Of a stretch of DNA of 64,000 bases, positions 46,935 through 58,657 are shown in pieces. The DNA lies in assembly GCA_028551475.1 (NCBI GenBank), contig CM052354.1:11987172-12051171 (forward strand), given 5' to 3'. Each line of letters opens with the position of its first letter. Position 1 is the first letter of the stretch. Position numbers and translations under genes: made by a program. Source of the stretch: Casuarina equisetifolia. Its lineage: Eukaryota; Streptophyta; Magnoliopsida; Fagales; Casuarinaceae. The notes below the pieces were generated by a model. It made no database searches. It was not told the origin of the DNA and saw nothing but the letters and a program-made list of their open reading frames with translations.

Positions 46935-47181
46935 GTTGAAATGTATATTGTTGTTACTATAGTTTTGTCCTAGGCCCAATAAGGTTCTTTAAGGAAAGGT
47001 AAAGTAGCTATAGTGTAAAGTGTACAATAATAGGCTCAGGCAAGAGGTAGATGATCGAGGAAAACGAGGGAGATGTTGAAATGTATATTGTTGTTACTAT
47101 AGTTTTGTCCTAGGCCCAATATGTGGAGCCTATTATTGTACACTTTACACTATAGCTACTTTACCTTTCCTTAAGAACCTT
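46898..47181. repeat. Inverted template-switch scar at the left end of copia D
   Basis: An 83-bp direct repeat (46898-46980 and 47038-47120, identical) covers the genomic flank plus the first 47 bases of the D LTR. Between the copies lies 46981-47037, the reverse complement of 47126-47181 (57 against 56 bases, one extra A). The order is flank+LTR start, inverted LTR piece, flank+LTR start, full LTR. Confidence 0.92.
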
Positions 47182-47287
47182 ATTCTGGTTCTTGAATTGG
47201 TTAAGTCCCTTGTATACTTTTTCTATAGAATAGAAGCAGTTTACACCATTTTCTACAATATGGTTTCTACATATCTACTTCTTAACA
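47074..47287 (+). repeat. 5' LTR of copia D
   Basis: A short LTR of 214 bp with TG...CA ends. It is followed directly by the primer site; a TATAGAATAG-like box lies near 47224. The 3' partner survives only as TGTTGAAATGTATATTGTTG. Confidence 0.85.
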
Positions 47288-47300
47288 TGGTATCAAAGAG
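47288..47300 (+). other. Primer-binding site of copia D, tRNA-iMet
   Basis: TGGTATCAAAGAG directly after the LTR. It matches the complement of the initiator tRNA-Met 3' end (TGGTATCAGAGC) with small changes. Confidence 0.8.
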
Positions 47301-47499
47301 TAGGTTTTACCTGTGACTTCATTTTTCTTCATGTTTCTGCACAATACCTTCTATCTACTTTTTGCACTTTATTAAGGACTTTCATCGAATAGTTTCTGGG
47401 CATTATTCAAACACCTTATATGAAAGCTAGCATCAGTCCCAATTGTTGCAAAACCAGCCGCCAGCGTACTAGACACCACTCCCGCACCCACCACCACTC

Positions 47500-50400
47500 T
47501 CATGGATGCTCAGGTTAGCCAAATGCGGTTTCCCTCGTTCAACTTGGTAACCCATTATACCTTCATCCGAATGAACAAACCAAAGTTATGATTATCTCTG
47601 AGAAGTTGTTAGGTGTTGAAAATTTCGCATCATGGAGCCGAAATATGGAACGTGCCTTATTTGGAAAGAACAAATTTGGCATCATCGACCTCTTCATAGA
47701 GCAACCAAAACTAGATTCCCCATTGTTCCCCTTTTGGCAGCACTGCAATGGAGTGGTCCTCTCTTAAATTCTCACATCCTTGGCTCCAGAAATCTACAGA
47801 ACATTCACCTACTCAACTAATGCACATCATGTATGGATGCATCTACAAGACAAGTTTCTGAGGGTGGGCAAGCAAGAAGTTTATGCAGTCCAACGTGACC
47901 TAGCCAATGCTGCCCAACACAGTGACACCGTCGATCACTACATGTACTGACTAGAGAATATCTAGAATCAGGATGATTCCTATCTCGTTATTTTGTACCC
48001 ACGACTCATCAAGGACCCTGATTTCCAGCAATTTCAAGAAGTAAGGAAGATTGTCGGGTTCATCAATGGACTCAATGAGCATTACTTGGTGGCTAGGTCA
48101 TAGATTCAAAATACCCAGTCACTGCTTTCCCTTCTAGAGGCCATCAGAATGCTCTAAGACAAAGAAAAGACCAGCCAATTGGCCAGAAATTGCAATGCTG
48201 ACTCTTTGGCATTCGTGCTAGAGTGAAGTCTTTGACTTGGGTCGGGGATGGATTTAGGCTGTGCATTATATGACTTGGATCATGCTCGGGCCATAACCTT
48301 TGGGCCAAATTGTGTGCATGACACACAAGTCATAAAGCTTGCGCCCAATTCTATGGGCCTGAGCTACTTGCCCTGCAATATGCCCAACACTACAAGCTTG
48401 GGCTACTCATCTTGCAACGCCTGCCTTGGTCCTACAACACTCAATGTGCATAATGGATGGCATTCTAAGGCCCAGATGGGCTCTACTAACTTAAAAGCCT
48501 AGCTTGGAATTTACACACATTGTGGCAAAAGAAGGCATAAATGTGATGAATGCCTCATGCTAACCAAGTATGGCCATTGTGATATTTTAGGCCATTCTAA
48601 AGAAAAATGTTACCATCTACATGGGAAGCCCAAGCCACACAAAGGAAAAGAAAAAAATGGGAAAGTGCCGATCTGTGAACAATTCAGCTGCAGATGATAT
48701 TTCCAGCAATGAGTCTACCATCTCCAAAGAGGATGAGGAGCTGATTACATCCATCCTCCACAAGAAAACATAACTAACTGCCAACTCAGCAAGTATTTTT
48801 TCTAAACGCTGCAATTATTCACATTGGCTTGTAGATTTAGGCACCAGTGACCATATCATAGGTGATTTTACATGCTTAATATCTCCTCAATCATGCTCAC
48901 ATGAATTTAGAACTATTAAGCTCCTAAATAGAAAATGGATACCTATCACACATATTGGCTCTGTGATCATCCAACACAAATATTACCTCTATGATGTCTT
49001 GTATGCACCATCATTTACTATAAATCTCCTATGTACTACCAAATATACAACAGATAATCATTGTGCCATTACATTGCTATCATGTTTCTACTTCTTTCAA
49101 GACTTACAGAGTAGGACAGTGACGGGGCTTGGTAGAGTGAAACACGAACTCTATTATCTCATGAACACTTTTGATGACTCATGTATTTTAGCTTATAATA
49201 GTTCTGTAGTAGATCATTTTGCTTATAAAAAATTGAACACTAATTGTCATTTTTCTTCGACTTCTATTACATGTAATATTTTGCATTAAAGATTGGGACA
49301 TCCTTCATTCAATGCCATGTGACTTTCTTATGATATATCACCTTCTACTTTATCTGAAATCAAAGCATGCATTATTTGTCCTTTGTCTAAACATCTACGT
49401 TCTTCTTTCCCCACTAGTACTTCCATAACATGTAATCCTTTTGAGTTGTTACACATCAACATTTTGGGGGCCTTAAAGGTCCCCTCACACTCTGGTGCTA
49501 GATATTGTCTCATTATAGTTGATGACTATACTCAAGCCACTTGAACCTTGTTGATGACTCATAAGATAGAAACCCTACCTCATATCAAGTTCTTTTTTAG
49601 CATGGTGACGACACAATTTGGGACTCATATTAAACATGTATGCACAAATAATGCATTAGATTTTTTTTAGTTCATCATGCACCTCATTTTTTAAATCACA
49701 AGAAGTCATACATGAGAGTTCGTGTTCTTACACACCTTAATAGAATGGAGTGGTAAAAAGAAAACATCGACATTTATTTAATGTCGCTAAGGCATTATGT
49801 TTTCAGTCTCATTTTCCCATTCACTTTTGGAGCAAATGTCTAATTATAGTTACTTATTTGATAAATCGTACGCCCACTCAAATACTTAAAGGTCAAACAC
49901 CATATGAAAAATTATTTGGAAGACCCCCATCATTGGCATATGCAGGCAGGAGTCAATTATAAGGATATCTTTGCTCCAGTTGGCAAGCTTGTGACTGCAC
50001 ACATTCTTATAGCACTAGTAGCTATAAATCATTGGCATATACATAAGATGGATGTGCACAATGCATTCTTACATGGTGATCTTGATATTGAGATATAAAT
50101 ATATGCCTTCCAGAAGGCCTTAAACTTAAGTGGGGATCAAAAGTATGTAGACTTAGAAAGTCTCTTTATGGACTCAAGCAAGCATCTCAACAATGGTACC
50201 AAAAGTTTGTTTATGCCTTTGTCTGAGTTGGTTTTCATCACTCCTAGCATGACTACTCATTTTTCCTCAAGCAAACATGTAAGGGTCTTCTTATTATGTT
50301 TATCTATGTTGATGATATGATCATTACAAGTGGTAATGAGGAAGGCATAACTACATTGAAAAAATATCTTTGCTTTACTTTTCGCATTAAGGATTTGAGA

Positions 50401-51240
50401 TTGGTTAAATGCTTTTTGGGAATTGAGATGGCACACTCCCCTATAGGTATAATGATGAATCAATAGAAATATGCCCTTGAATTGATCTCTGAATATGGGC
50501 TTTCAAGTTGTAAACCAGTAGATACTCCTATGGAACAGAATCTTAAGTTCACAAGCATGGATTATTATGAGTTCCTAGAGAAAGAAGGAGACATACTTCT
50601 TAAGGACATCACTTGTTATCAAATATTGATTGGGAGATTGATTTACTTGACTATGACCAAGCCAGACATTTGTTTTGCAATACGGTTATTAAGCCAGTTC
50701 CTACATGTGCCTAAACAATCCCTTTTAGAGGCTGCTCTTCGAGTAATCTAATATGTCAAGAGATCACTTGGACAAGGACTTCTCATGAAGTCCGAAAACA
50801 ATCTTGAACTACAAGCTTTTTGTGATGCCACCTATGGATCTTGTCCTATGGGACGTTGTTCCACAACATGCTTTTGCATCATGCTTGGGGACTCACTCAT
50901 TTCATGGAAGAGCAAGAAGCAATCTATAGTTTCTTGTTCCTCCACAAAATCAAAGTATTGTGCCTTGGCATCCACAACATGTGAGATAGTATGGCTCGTT
51001 GGTTTTTTTCAAGATTTACAAGTTCCATTGATTAGACCTGTATCTCTTTATTTTGACAATGAGGTTGCAATGAAGATAACAACAAATCCTATATGACATG
51101 GAAAGACCAAACACATTGAGATCAATCACCACTTCATCAGGGAGAAAATTGCAACACGGATCATCCAAACTACACATATCTCTACACATGATCAGCTAAT
51201 GGACTTGTTAACGAAGGCGTTGGGAATACAACAACATTAT
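47500..51240 (+). pseudogene. gag-pol of copia D
   Basis: Gag of the Retrotran_gag_3 type is seen near 47550-47700 (YLHPNEQTKV, WSRNMERALFGKNK). A zinc-knuckle region follows near 48510-48620 (CTHCGK.RHKCDEC), then protease with the D-S-G replaced by D-L-G (48832). Next are integrase to 49940 (AKALCFQSHFP...FWSKCLI..TYLINRTP), RT 49940-50460 (MDVHNAFLHGDL; intact YVDD near 50309) and RNase H to about 51200. Stops and frameshifts are frequent. The frame passes from FGRPPSLAY straight to AGVNYKDIFAPVGKL, skipping the linker and the first part of RT, an in-element deletion of several hundred bases. Confidence 0.88.
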
Positions 51241-51319
51241 TTCCTTTTGGGCAAGCTGGGTGTCTACAATTTGTTTCACCCACCAACTAGAGGAAGGATG
51301 TTGAAATGTATATTGTTGT

Positions 51320-51418
51320 GGAATGGAACCAAAACCAAAGTGTGCTAGTGGGAATGGAATAATTGTAAAAATGTCTATGTCAACATAATTATAACATTTT
51401 TGACATATGAAACTTATA

Positions 51419-51467
<49 letters not shown>

Positions 51468-52051
51468 AGGATGTTACCATGAAAGATTATATTAAAAAAA
51501 AAACTTTTTTTTTGTAATGTTCCACTAAATACCAAGTATATTTATTTTTTCTCAAATTATTGCTTTCTAGGGGTAAAAAATATATTAAAAAATGGTTAAA
51601 GTGTTTCCTCTTGACAAACTCCTTGAAATAGTGTTAAGAATATTAATGCATCATTGATGGAGTAAATGAACATATGCATCATTTAGATCATTCATTAAGG
51701 TTTGTATTTTGTTTGCTTAGGAAATATAGCCTTCCGACAAACCAAGGAAGAAAGGAAATTAGTTAAAGGGAAAGAAGAAAATTGTTCTGGTATTTTTTTA
51801 CTTTTACTTCTTTGGCACAAAAAGACTCATGCACCTACTTGAGATAATTAAAATTCTACCTTTTACATGAGTGAAAAACTAGGTTACATCATTAAATTTA
51901 TTTTCCTTTGCCTAACATGAAAACGTACCACATGAATCTAATACATTTTTTAGACTTTGTGCAGGCCAAAGGTTGTCAGCGTACCTGCATGGTGACTATC
52001 AGATGTGATTCACTCAACAAAGCTTACTGAAACGAGAAAAGAACGGAGAAG
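51320..52051. repeat. Block DB copy 4 (partial) and flank of element E
   Basis: 51320-51420 matches 45128-45230 (GGAATGGAACCAAAACCAAAG, GTGGGAATGGAATAAT). A pure TA repeat of about 40 bases occupies 51423-51463, and the rest is AT-rich. The minus ORF over the TA repeat is an artefact of the repeat. Confidence 0.6.
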
Positions 52052-52464
52052 TAGACTGAAAGAGAACGGATTTGCAGAGTTAGGTCACTTAAATTAAAGT
52101 TAGTTCACCGGAATTATTTTCTAATGAGGAAGGGAAAGAGAACGAAAGAACCCTGATATGCTGTGTGTGAAATTGATTGATTTCTCCAATTAATTTCTTT
52201 ACAAATGGTAGTACAATATTTATCTTTACACAATTTACAAAAGGAAACATATACAGAATCAAATCAAACAAGTCTAGAAAGAATTTAGCTATCAGCACTA
52301 GAGAGAATTTTGGATGAATGCGATGAACACATTCGTGGGTTGAAGACGGGTCACAGAGTGGGTCACGTGGTACTGTTGGGTCGCTTATCTCCACTAGGGT
52401 TAGGGCTAACGTGGCTGACGGTCTGACGTGGTAGGGACACGTGGCGATGATGTGTCCTTTAACA
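52052..52464 (-). repeat. 3' LTR of copia E (left edge approximate)
   Basis: Matches 56854-57266 throughout, including GAATGCGATGAACA and GACACGTGGCGATGATGTGT. The left edge is set by the length of the partner. Confidence 0.85.
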
Positions 52465-52474
52465 TCCCCCCGCA

Positions 52475-55400
52475 AGCTAAAAGGGCAGAGTGCACTGTCA
52501 GCTTGGAGTGAAAAAGACAAAACTGAGCAGCGGAGAGACCTTTGGTGAAGATGTCAGCAAGTTGATCCACAGTGGAAATGAACTGGAGATGAAGTTGACC
52601 ACGGGCAAGGTGTTCCCGAACAAAGTGAAAGTTAATCTCAATGTGCTTGGTACAAGCATGAAACACAGGATTGGCTATTAAATAGAAAACAGAGAGATTG
52701 TCACACTACAAAGTTGACAGATGAGGGGGCAAGGCATGGAAATCACGGAGGAGGTACTCAAGCCACATAAGCTCCGTAGTGGTGTCGGCAAGGGACTTGT
52801 ACTTGGCTTTTGTGCTGGAGCGAGCAATAGTGCGTTGTTGGCAGGAACTCTAAGAGATAAGATTCTGACCCAAAAATATATAGAATCCACTAACTAAGCG
52901 ACGATCATCACGGTCACCAGTCCAACTGACATCTGAGAAAGCATGAAGAGTAGTGGAAGGACTATGAGTGAGGCGGAGTCTGAGTCGAGGAGTGTCAACG
53001 AGATAGCGTAGAATGTGCTTGACTGATTGCCAATGGTCAGTGGTAGGGCAATAAAGAAACTAATAGGCAGTGTTGATAGCATAGGCAATGTCGGGGCAAG
53101 TAAGAGTGAGATATTGAAGAGCATCAATGATACTGCGATAGAGAGGAGGATCAGCAAGAGGTTCACCATGCCAAACAGAAAGAGGTTCATTCGTGGTGCA
53201 CGGGGTAGAGACAGCTTTAGCATCAATCATCATGGCATGAGCAAGGATGTCATGGGTGAACTTCGCCTAGTAAAGAAGGAGACCATCAGAAATGGGTTGC
53301 ACCTCAACCCCAAAGAAGTAGTGAATAAGTCCAAGGTCTTTGAGAGCAAACTCCTGCTAAAGGATTTGTAAAAAGGTAGCAAGCAATGAGAATAATATCA
53401 TCAACATAAACTAGAAGGATAATGCTATACTGAGCAGTGTGCTGAGTGAACAAGGAGGTGTCAACAACAGAAATGGTGAAGCTAATGGAGAGAAGAAAGG
53501 TACTCAATCGCTGATACCACGCTCGAGGTGCTTGCTTGAGGCCATAGAGAGAGCGATGAAGGTGACAGACATGTGAGGAGCAGGTAGGATCCACAAAACC
53601 CAGAGGTTGCTCCATATAAACCACTTCGTTAAGATGGCCACGAAGGAAGGCATTGGAAATGTCCAACTGGCGAATAGTCCAACCACGGGTGTAAGTAAGA
53701 GAAGGAACAGTGTGGATGATGACAAGCTTAGCAACAAAGCCAAAGGTCTCTGTAAAGTCAATGCCTTCTTGCTGATGGAAGCCCTTAGTAACCAATCGCG
53801 CCTTATAGCCCTCAAGAAAGCCATCAGAGTGAAGCTTGACCTTGAAAATCCACTTACAACCTATAGGACAGATGCTAGAGGGGGAAGGCACCATAATCCA
53901 CATGCCATTACAAATCAGAGCAATGTATTCAGCGGCCATGGCCTCATGCTAGCATGGGTCACAAATGGCCTAAGTGAAGCAAGTAGGTTTAGGGTAAGGG
54001 TGAGCAGAGGAGGTGAGGGCATAAGTATGATGGTGAGTAAAGGTGTGATGAGCAATTGTGCCATTCTGAAGGTGGGTGATTGGTTGAAGGGTTGGGGCTG
54101 GGGGGTTAGATGGCGGTGGTGAGGGGGGAGGAGAGGGAAAGGGAGAGGGATGAGGAGGCACAAGTGTATCGAGAGAGTTGGAGATAGGGGAAGAAGCTGT
54201 GGTGGGAATGGGAACTGGAACTAGGACAATGGTCGGGGGTGGGGGGTAAGGAAGAGGTAGGGAGGAGGTGTGGTAGGGGAAAACCTCCTCATGAAAGATA
54301 ATGCTAGCAATAATGAATAGACGCTTCATCTAAGGGTTGCAGTAATGGTAGTCAAGGGGGTAGCCCATAAAAATACAAGCTTAAGATCGGGGAGCCAGTT
54401 TATGGGAGCATAAGGGAGAAGATAGGGAAAGACAACATAACCAAAAACCCAAAGATGGGAGATGTCTGGAGTGTGGTGAAAAAGTACCTGCCAGGGAGAG
54501 CGAAGATCCAAAAGGGGAGTTAGGAGGCGGTTGATGAGATACACAGCTATCTCAAAAGCAAAATCCCATAACTATGTTGGAACAGAGGCCTGCGTAAGTA
54601 AGGAGAGGCCAGTTTCCACAATATGATAGTGCTTACACTCAACAATACCATTTTGGAAAGGAGAATATGGGCAGGAGAGGTGTTGATGAATACCATGTTG
54701 TTGCAAATAAGTTCGGAAGGCAGTGGAGAGAAACTCGAGAGCACTATCACACTGAATTGCCTAGAGCCGAAAGTGAAGTTAGTTTTCCACAAATTTATGA
54801 AAGGTAGTGAAAGTAATGAGAAAATAAGAGCAAGAAGAAAAAGTAAAGAGGTAGGTGAAGCATGAGAAATCATCAATAAAACACACATAGTATTTATTGC
54901 CACTGGATGAGTTAACAAGGGCAGGACCCCATACATCAAAATGAACTAGCTATAACAGAAATGACAACTGAGATAGAGAGGGGGGTAGGGAAGGTGATGG
55001 CTCTTACTAAGAGCACATGTCGTACAGGGGGAGGATGAGGGGGAGGGGTGCTTTATTGATGAAGATTTCAAAAACGAACTAAGAACTATAGACGACGAAT
55101 GACCAAGTCGGCGATGCCAAAAATGAAAACTGCTGGGGCTGGAAGCCACAAAAGCACGAGGGGAGGAGGAGACACCAGTGGTTGCGACATAATAGAGTCC
55201 ACGATCAAGTGCTCTGTAGAGGATGACCTGTATGGGAATAAAAAGAGAGACACCATCACCCATGGTGAGTTGCTAAGTGCCGGTGCAAGGGGCTACAGGG
55301 GACAAGCTGGTAGTGGAGACCGTGACATGACGGGAGGCACCAGAATCAGGGAGCCAGGAGGTAGTGTCAAGGGCGGACGAAAGGGGATTGGAAGGACCAT

Positions 55401-56712
55401 AGTGGGCAATAGGGGGAGGAAGGGTGGAAAAATGAGTTGAAGGATAGGATTAGGTTGGGTAAGGCACATGGTAGCTATAATGGGCATGCAGTGAGGGAGG
55501 TGATTTAGTAGGGTAAGGTCTAGGGTAGCTATGGTAAGGCGGTAGGGGGGGTGAGGGGCGATGATCTAGTGAAGTAAGGTGCAGGATAACTGAGATAAGC
55601 CTGTAAGGATGGGTGGGTTTGGGTCAGGCCATGGGCTGGCGAGTGGAAGTCCGAGTTGAACCACTTGCGGCAGCTGGACACATGGTGTCCAACCCGACGA
55701 CAAAGCCCACAGAAGGGCCCGTTACGACGTTAGCGCCAGGGATTATTACAAGTGAGCCAAGACTAGGCCTGAGGAGTAAGGAGAAGGTCGTCACGTGTGG
55801 GCTAGGAGGATGGGGGTTAGGCCGAAAAGGTGGGCTGAGGTCAGGGTGCGGGCTGGGCTGGGAAAAAAGGGTCCGAGGTGGGGTGGCCTTGGAAGGCACC
55901 TGGATACGATGCGAACCCTGCTGGGGTGATGGTGATGACCACTTGATTGTTCAAGCGGCCTTCCTAGGCAAGGATCTGCCCATGTAATGTCCACGACTAA
56001 GAGGGGCAAATTGGCTTTGGACTGACATCGACATAGCAAGGGTGTCGTAGTCCTCCCCGAGGCCTCGGAAGAGCTAGTAGGCATACTCATCGTCATCGAT
56101 CTTGACTCTGATGGCGGCAAGTTGGTCGAGCAAGCCTTTGACCTCATGAAGGAACTCGGTGATAGATCGAGAACCCTTAGTGACGGTGTAGAGTTGGAGG
56201 CAGAGGGAGGAGGCTCGAGCCGATGATTGGCCAGTGTAGGATTATTTTAGATATGCCTACGCCATGGCAGAGGTGTGGTTGTTAGACAACTGGGTGACCA
56301 CCGAGTTGGTGGAAGTGGCCAGGATCCAACTAAGGGCGGTCTGGTCGCAAATGAGCTAGGCGATGTAGGCAGGGTTGGGTACAGGGGCACCGGTCAAGTC
56401 GGGAAGGGTGGAGGGAGGTGTGGGTTCGATGCCTTCTAAGGTGGAAAGGAGCTGGTTAGAGAGGAGGAAAGGAAGGAGGCACGTGCGCCAAACAACGAGA
56501 TTCAACCCGTCGAATCGTTCTTGGAACGACGGAGAGGGTGTAGCGGGTGCGAAAGAGGAAGGTGGCACCGCTAGCATGGTTGGGGTTGAATTTGGATTTG
56601 GGGAATCAGAGGTGGTGGAGGTAGCGGAAGACATAGCGAAAGCAAGGAGTGGATCTGGGCGTGAGCCTGACGCTCGTGATACCATGAAAGAGAACAACCA
56701 GACTGGTTTCAT
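52475..56712 (-). pseudogene. gag-pol of copia E
   Basis: Read on the minus strand. Gag runs 56712-56040 (FDGLNLVVWRTCLLPFLLSN; LRV.IDDDEYAYQLFRGLGE), with a GC-rich Pro/Ser linker at 56000-55480. Protease has an intact DSGAS (about 55355); GAG-pre-integrase has WHRRLGHSS (about 55150). Integrase runs 54940-54330 (FIDDFSCFTYLF; INRLLTP), then a Pro-rich linker. RT runs 53939-52950 (IGCKWIFKVK, YKARLVTKGFHQ, LDISNAFLRGHL, intact YVDD near 53397) and RNase H 52900-52500 ending DQLADIFTKGL. Several stops and frame changes. Open frames on the plus strand of this interval are mirror artefacts of the GC-rich codons. Confidence 0.92.
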
Positions 56713-56840
56713 CTTGATATGGGACTGGATATTTCAACACTCCAACACTCCAACACTCCACCGCAGTCTCACGTTAGGTGCGATGAAAGGTGGGACCAGT
56801 CTAGAGGGGGACCACACCAAGGTAGGTAGGACACGGGGTG

Positions 56841-56852
56841 GCTCTGATACCA
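56841..56852 (-). other. Primer-binding site of copia E, tRNA-iMet
   Basis: Minus strand TGGTATCAGAGC is an exact match to the canonical initiator tRNA-Met primer site of plant copia elements, next to the 5' LTR. Confidence 0.9.
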
Positions 56853-56853
56853 T

Positions 56854-57266
56854 CTTAGAAACTAAAGGGTGGATTTGCAAAGTTAGGTCACCGGAATTAT
56901 TTTCTGATAAGGAAGGGAAAGAGAATGGAAGAACCTTAATACTTTGTGTGTGAAATTGATTGATTTCTCCGATTAATTTCTTTACAAATGGTAGTACAAT
57001 ATTTATCTTTACACGATTTTTATAAAAGGAAACATGTACAAAATCAAATCAAACAAATCTGGAAAGAATTCAGCCGTCAGCACTGGAGAGAATTTCGGAT
57101 GAATGCGATGAACATGTTCGTGGGTCAAAGACGAGTCACGGAGCAGGTCACACGGTACTGTCAGGTCACTCGTCTCCACTAGGGTTAGGACTGACGTGGC
57201 TGACAATCTGACGTGGCGAAGGTGCTAACGTGGCAAGGACACGTGGCGATGATGTGTCCTTTAACA
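56854..57266 (-). repeat. 5' LTR of copia E
   Basis: Starts at 57266 (TGTTAAAGG on the minus strand). Diverged from the 3' LTR by many substitutions and an indel of about 15 bp near 57225, so clearly older than element C. Confidence 0.88.
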
Positions 57267-57445
57267 TAAACACATTCCAGTAGGAAAAACTAGATATTTT
57301 CATGTTCCTTCAAATTGTTACAAGGGCTCTCTAAACTGTTGCTAAGGTCTCTTTTAGAAAGCCCGTTGGCTTGCTCAGCAGGCTTAAGTCCACTCAGCGT
57401 GCTCAGCAAGCTTCATAAGAGATTGTACATTACGTATTCGCTGGG

Positions 57446-57478
<33 letters not shown>

Positions 57479-58410
57479 GCCTACAACACATAGATACTAT
57501 CGAGGCATGCGAGTCATCACTAAATCCATTTCAACATTTTCTTTAAAATAGCTATATTACTTTAAATCTAATATTCTTTTGTGCTTTTTCCCTCTATCTA
57601 GCATATCTATTGCATATCATAATTTCCTTTCAACTATAGTTCTTGGATTTTCCTTGTGATATTGGAAGTATTTCTACCTATTAATTAACATTAGGTTATT
57701 AGTTGAAGCTGCAGCATACTAGTGCAAATAATTTGCTCAATGCATTAAGAAAACACAAAAGTTTAAGGGAAGAGTTAAGTCTACGAACTTGACCTAATTC
57801 AATATAATCAATTATATTTCTCATTCTTATAATAATCCTATAATCATTTCATACGAGATATAAACATGTCATTCAATTTTTATCTTTAATATCCTTAATT
57901 TTTACTTCTATTATCAATTTGTACCATGCTTGTAATGGAATCCCAATCTATAGTTGGATGTTAATTTTCTTAGTTTAAGTGATGATGATGAGACTTCCAA
58001 AGAAGTTACGTTCATGCCAAAGATCTATATGTATTAAGTCTTGCGTGCCAATAAAATGTATGTAACTACTAAGGAGATTCAATAAAAAGCAAGTGTATTC
58101 CCACAATGCGGTGAAAATACAATCCAAGGTCTCATATATTTATAAACGAGTAGATGAGAACAGTTGTGGCTTAATCACAACATAAAAGCAGTTGAAAAAT
58201 GTAAAATAGTAAAAGAAAACTATTCAATTGTGTTAGTTGCAAATGTTAACTACTTGCGGTTGAGAAATAGTTAACTAAAAACTAGTTAGACAAACTAAGC
58301 TCCCCGCGTGAGTCTTTGCTGTTTGTTGATCCACTTTTCTCAACAACTCTTGACAGGGGACGTGCCTTGATCCTTACCAGTGCCTATTGAAGATTGATAG
58401 TTTTCTGCTT
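57267..58410. repeat. Continuation of the DB-flank duplication, right partner
   Basis: 57420-58330 matches 45320-46070 in order, with a TTA/TTATTA microsatellite at about 57447-57476 where the other copy has a shorter one. No gene. Confidence 0.65.
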
Positions 58411-58411
58411 A

Positions 58412-58634
58412 TGTTACCATATTGGGTTCTAGAATAAGACTCAATATATTTTCTTATATTGTAAGATACTAGGGTTTTCTTGTATAAGCCTTACTTCTAT
58501 TTATATATAGCTTCTTAGGTTAAAATATTGGTTAACATAGCCACACACCAAAAGTTCTTTTCTCTATGGCTTTGTCTTCTCTTGTAACTAGTTTTGGTTT
58601 TATTTGATCAATAAAAAAGTTTTTCTTCCAAACA
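58412..58634 (+). repeat. Possible solo LTR of a copia element
   Basis: Starts TGTTACCATATTGG and ends TTCCAAACA. It contains TTTATATATAGC as a possible TATA box and ATCAATAAA as a possible polyadenylation signal about 110 bases later, the usual copia LTR layout. No clear target duplication (TGCTT and TGCAA near the edges) and no second copy in the window. Confidence 0.35.
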
Positions 58635-58657
58635 TGCAAGAGTTTATCAAATTCTTT

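Larger units (their letters stand above)
47074..51319 (+). mobile_element. Copia element D, internally deleted and right-truncated
   Basis: 5' LTR 47074-47287 (TGTTGAAATG...AACA), primer site, gag-PR-IN-RT-RH, polypurine tract AGAGGAAGGA (51289-51298), then only the first 21 bases of a 3' LTR (51299-51319). The 3' LTR then breaks off into a copy of block DB. The region between the integrase C-terminus and RT is missing. No target duplication can be seen because both edges were rearranged. Confidence 0.9.
52052..57266 (-). mobile_element. Copia element E, full-length, minus strand
   Basis: 5' LTR (about 56854-57266) and 3' LTR (about 52052-52464), each about 413 bp, start TGTTAAAGGACAC on the minus strand. 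The primer site is at 56841-56852 and the polypurine tract GCGGGGGGA at 52465-52473. All polyprotein domains are present but with many stops. The element is clearly richer in G+C than its surroundings. No matching 5-bp flanks were found (TAAAC on the right, nothing equal on the left), so one edge may have been altered. Confidence 0.92.

Noticed and set aside
47632-47820. 62-codon ORF as a separate gene
   Set aside because: It is out of frame with the gag domain of copia D, which covers the same bases with recognisable homology.
51423-51463. TA microsatellite and the ORF across it
   Set aside because: Ordinary dinucleotide repeat; the Tyr/Ile-rich ORF is produced by the repeat.
52490-56953. 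Many long plus-strand ORFs (for example 53607-54122, 55099-55440, 56375-56953)
   Set aside because: They lie antisense to the copia E polyprotein, whose domains are clear on the minus strand. The openness comes from GC-rich codons read backward.
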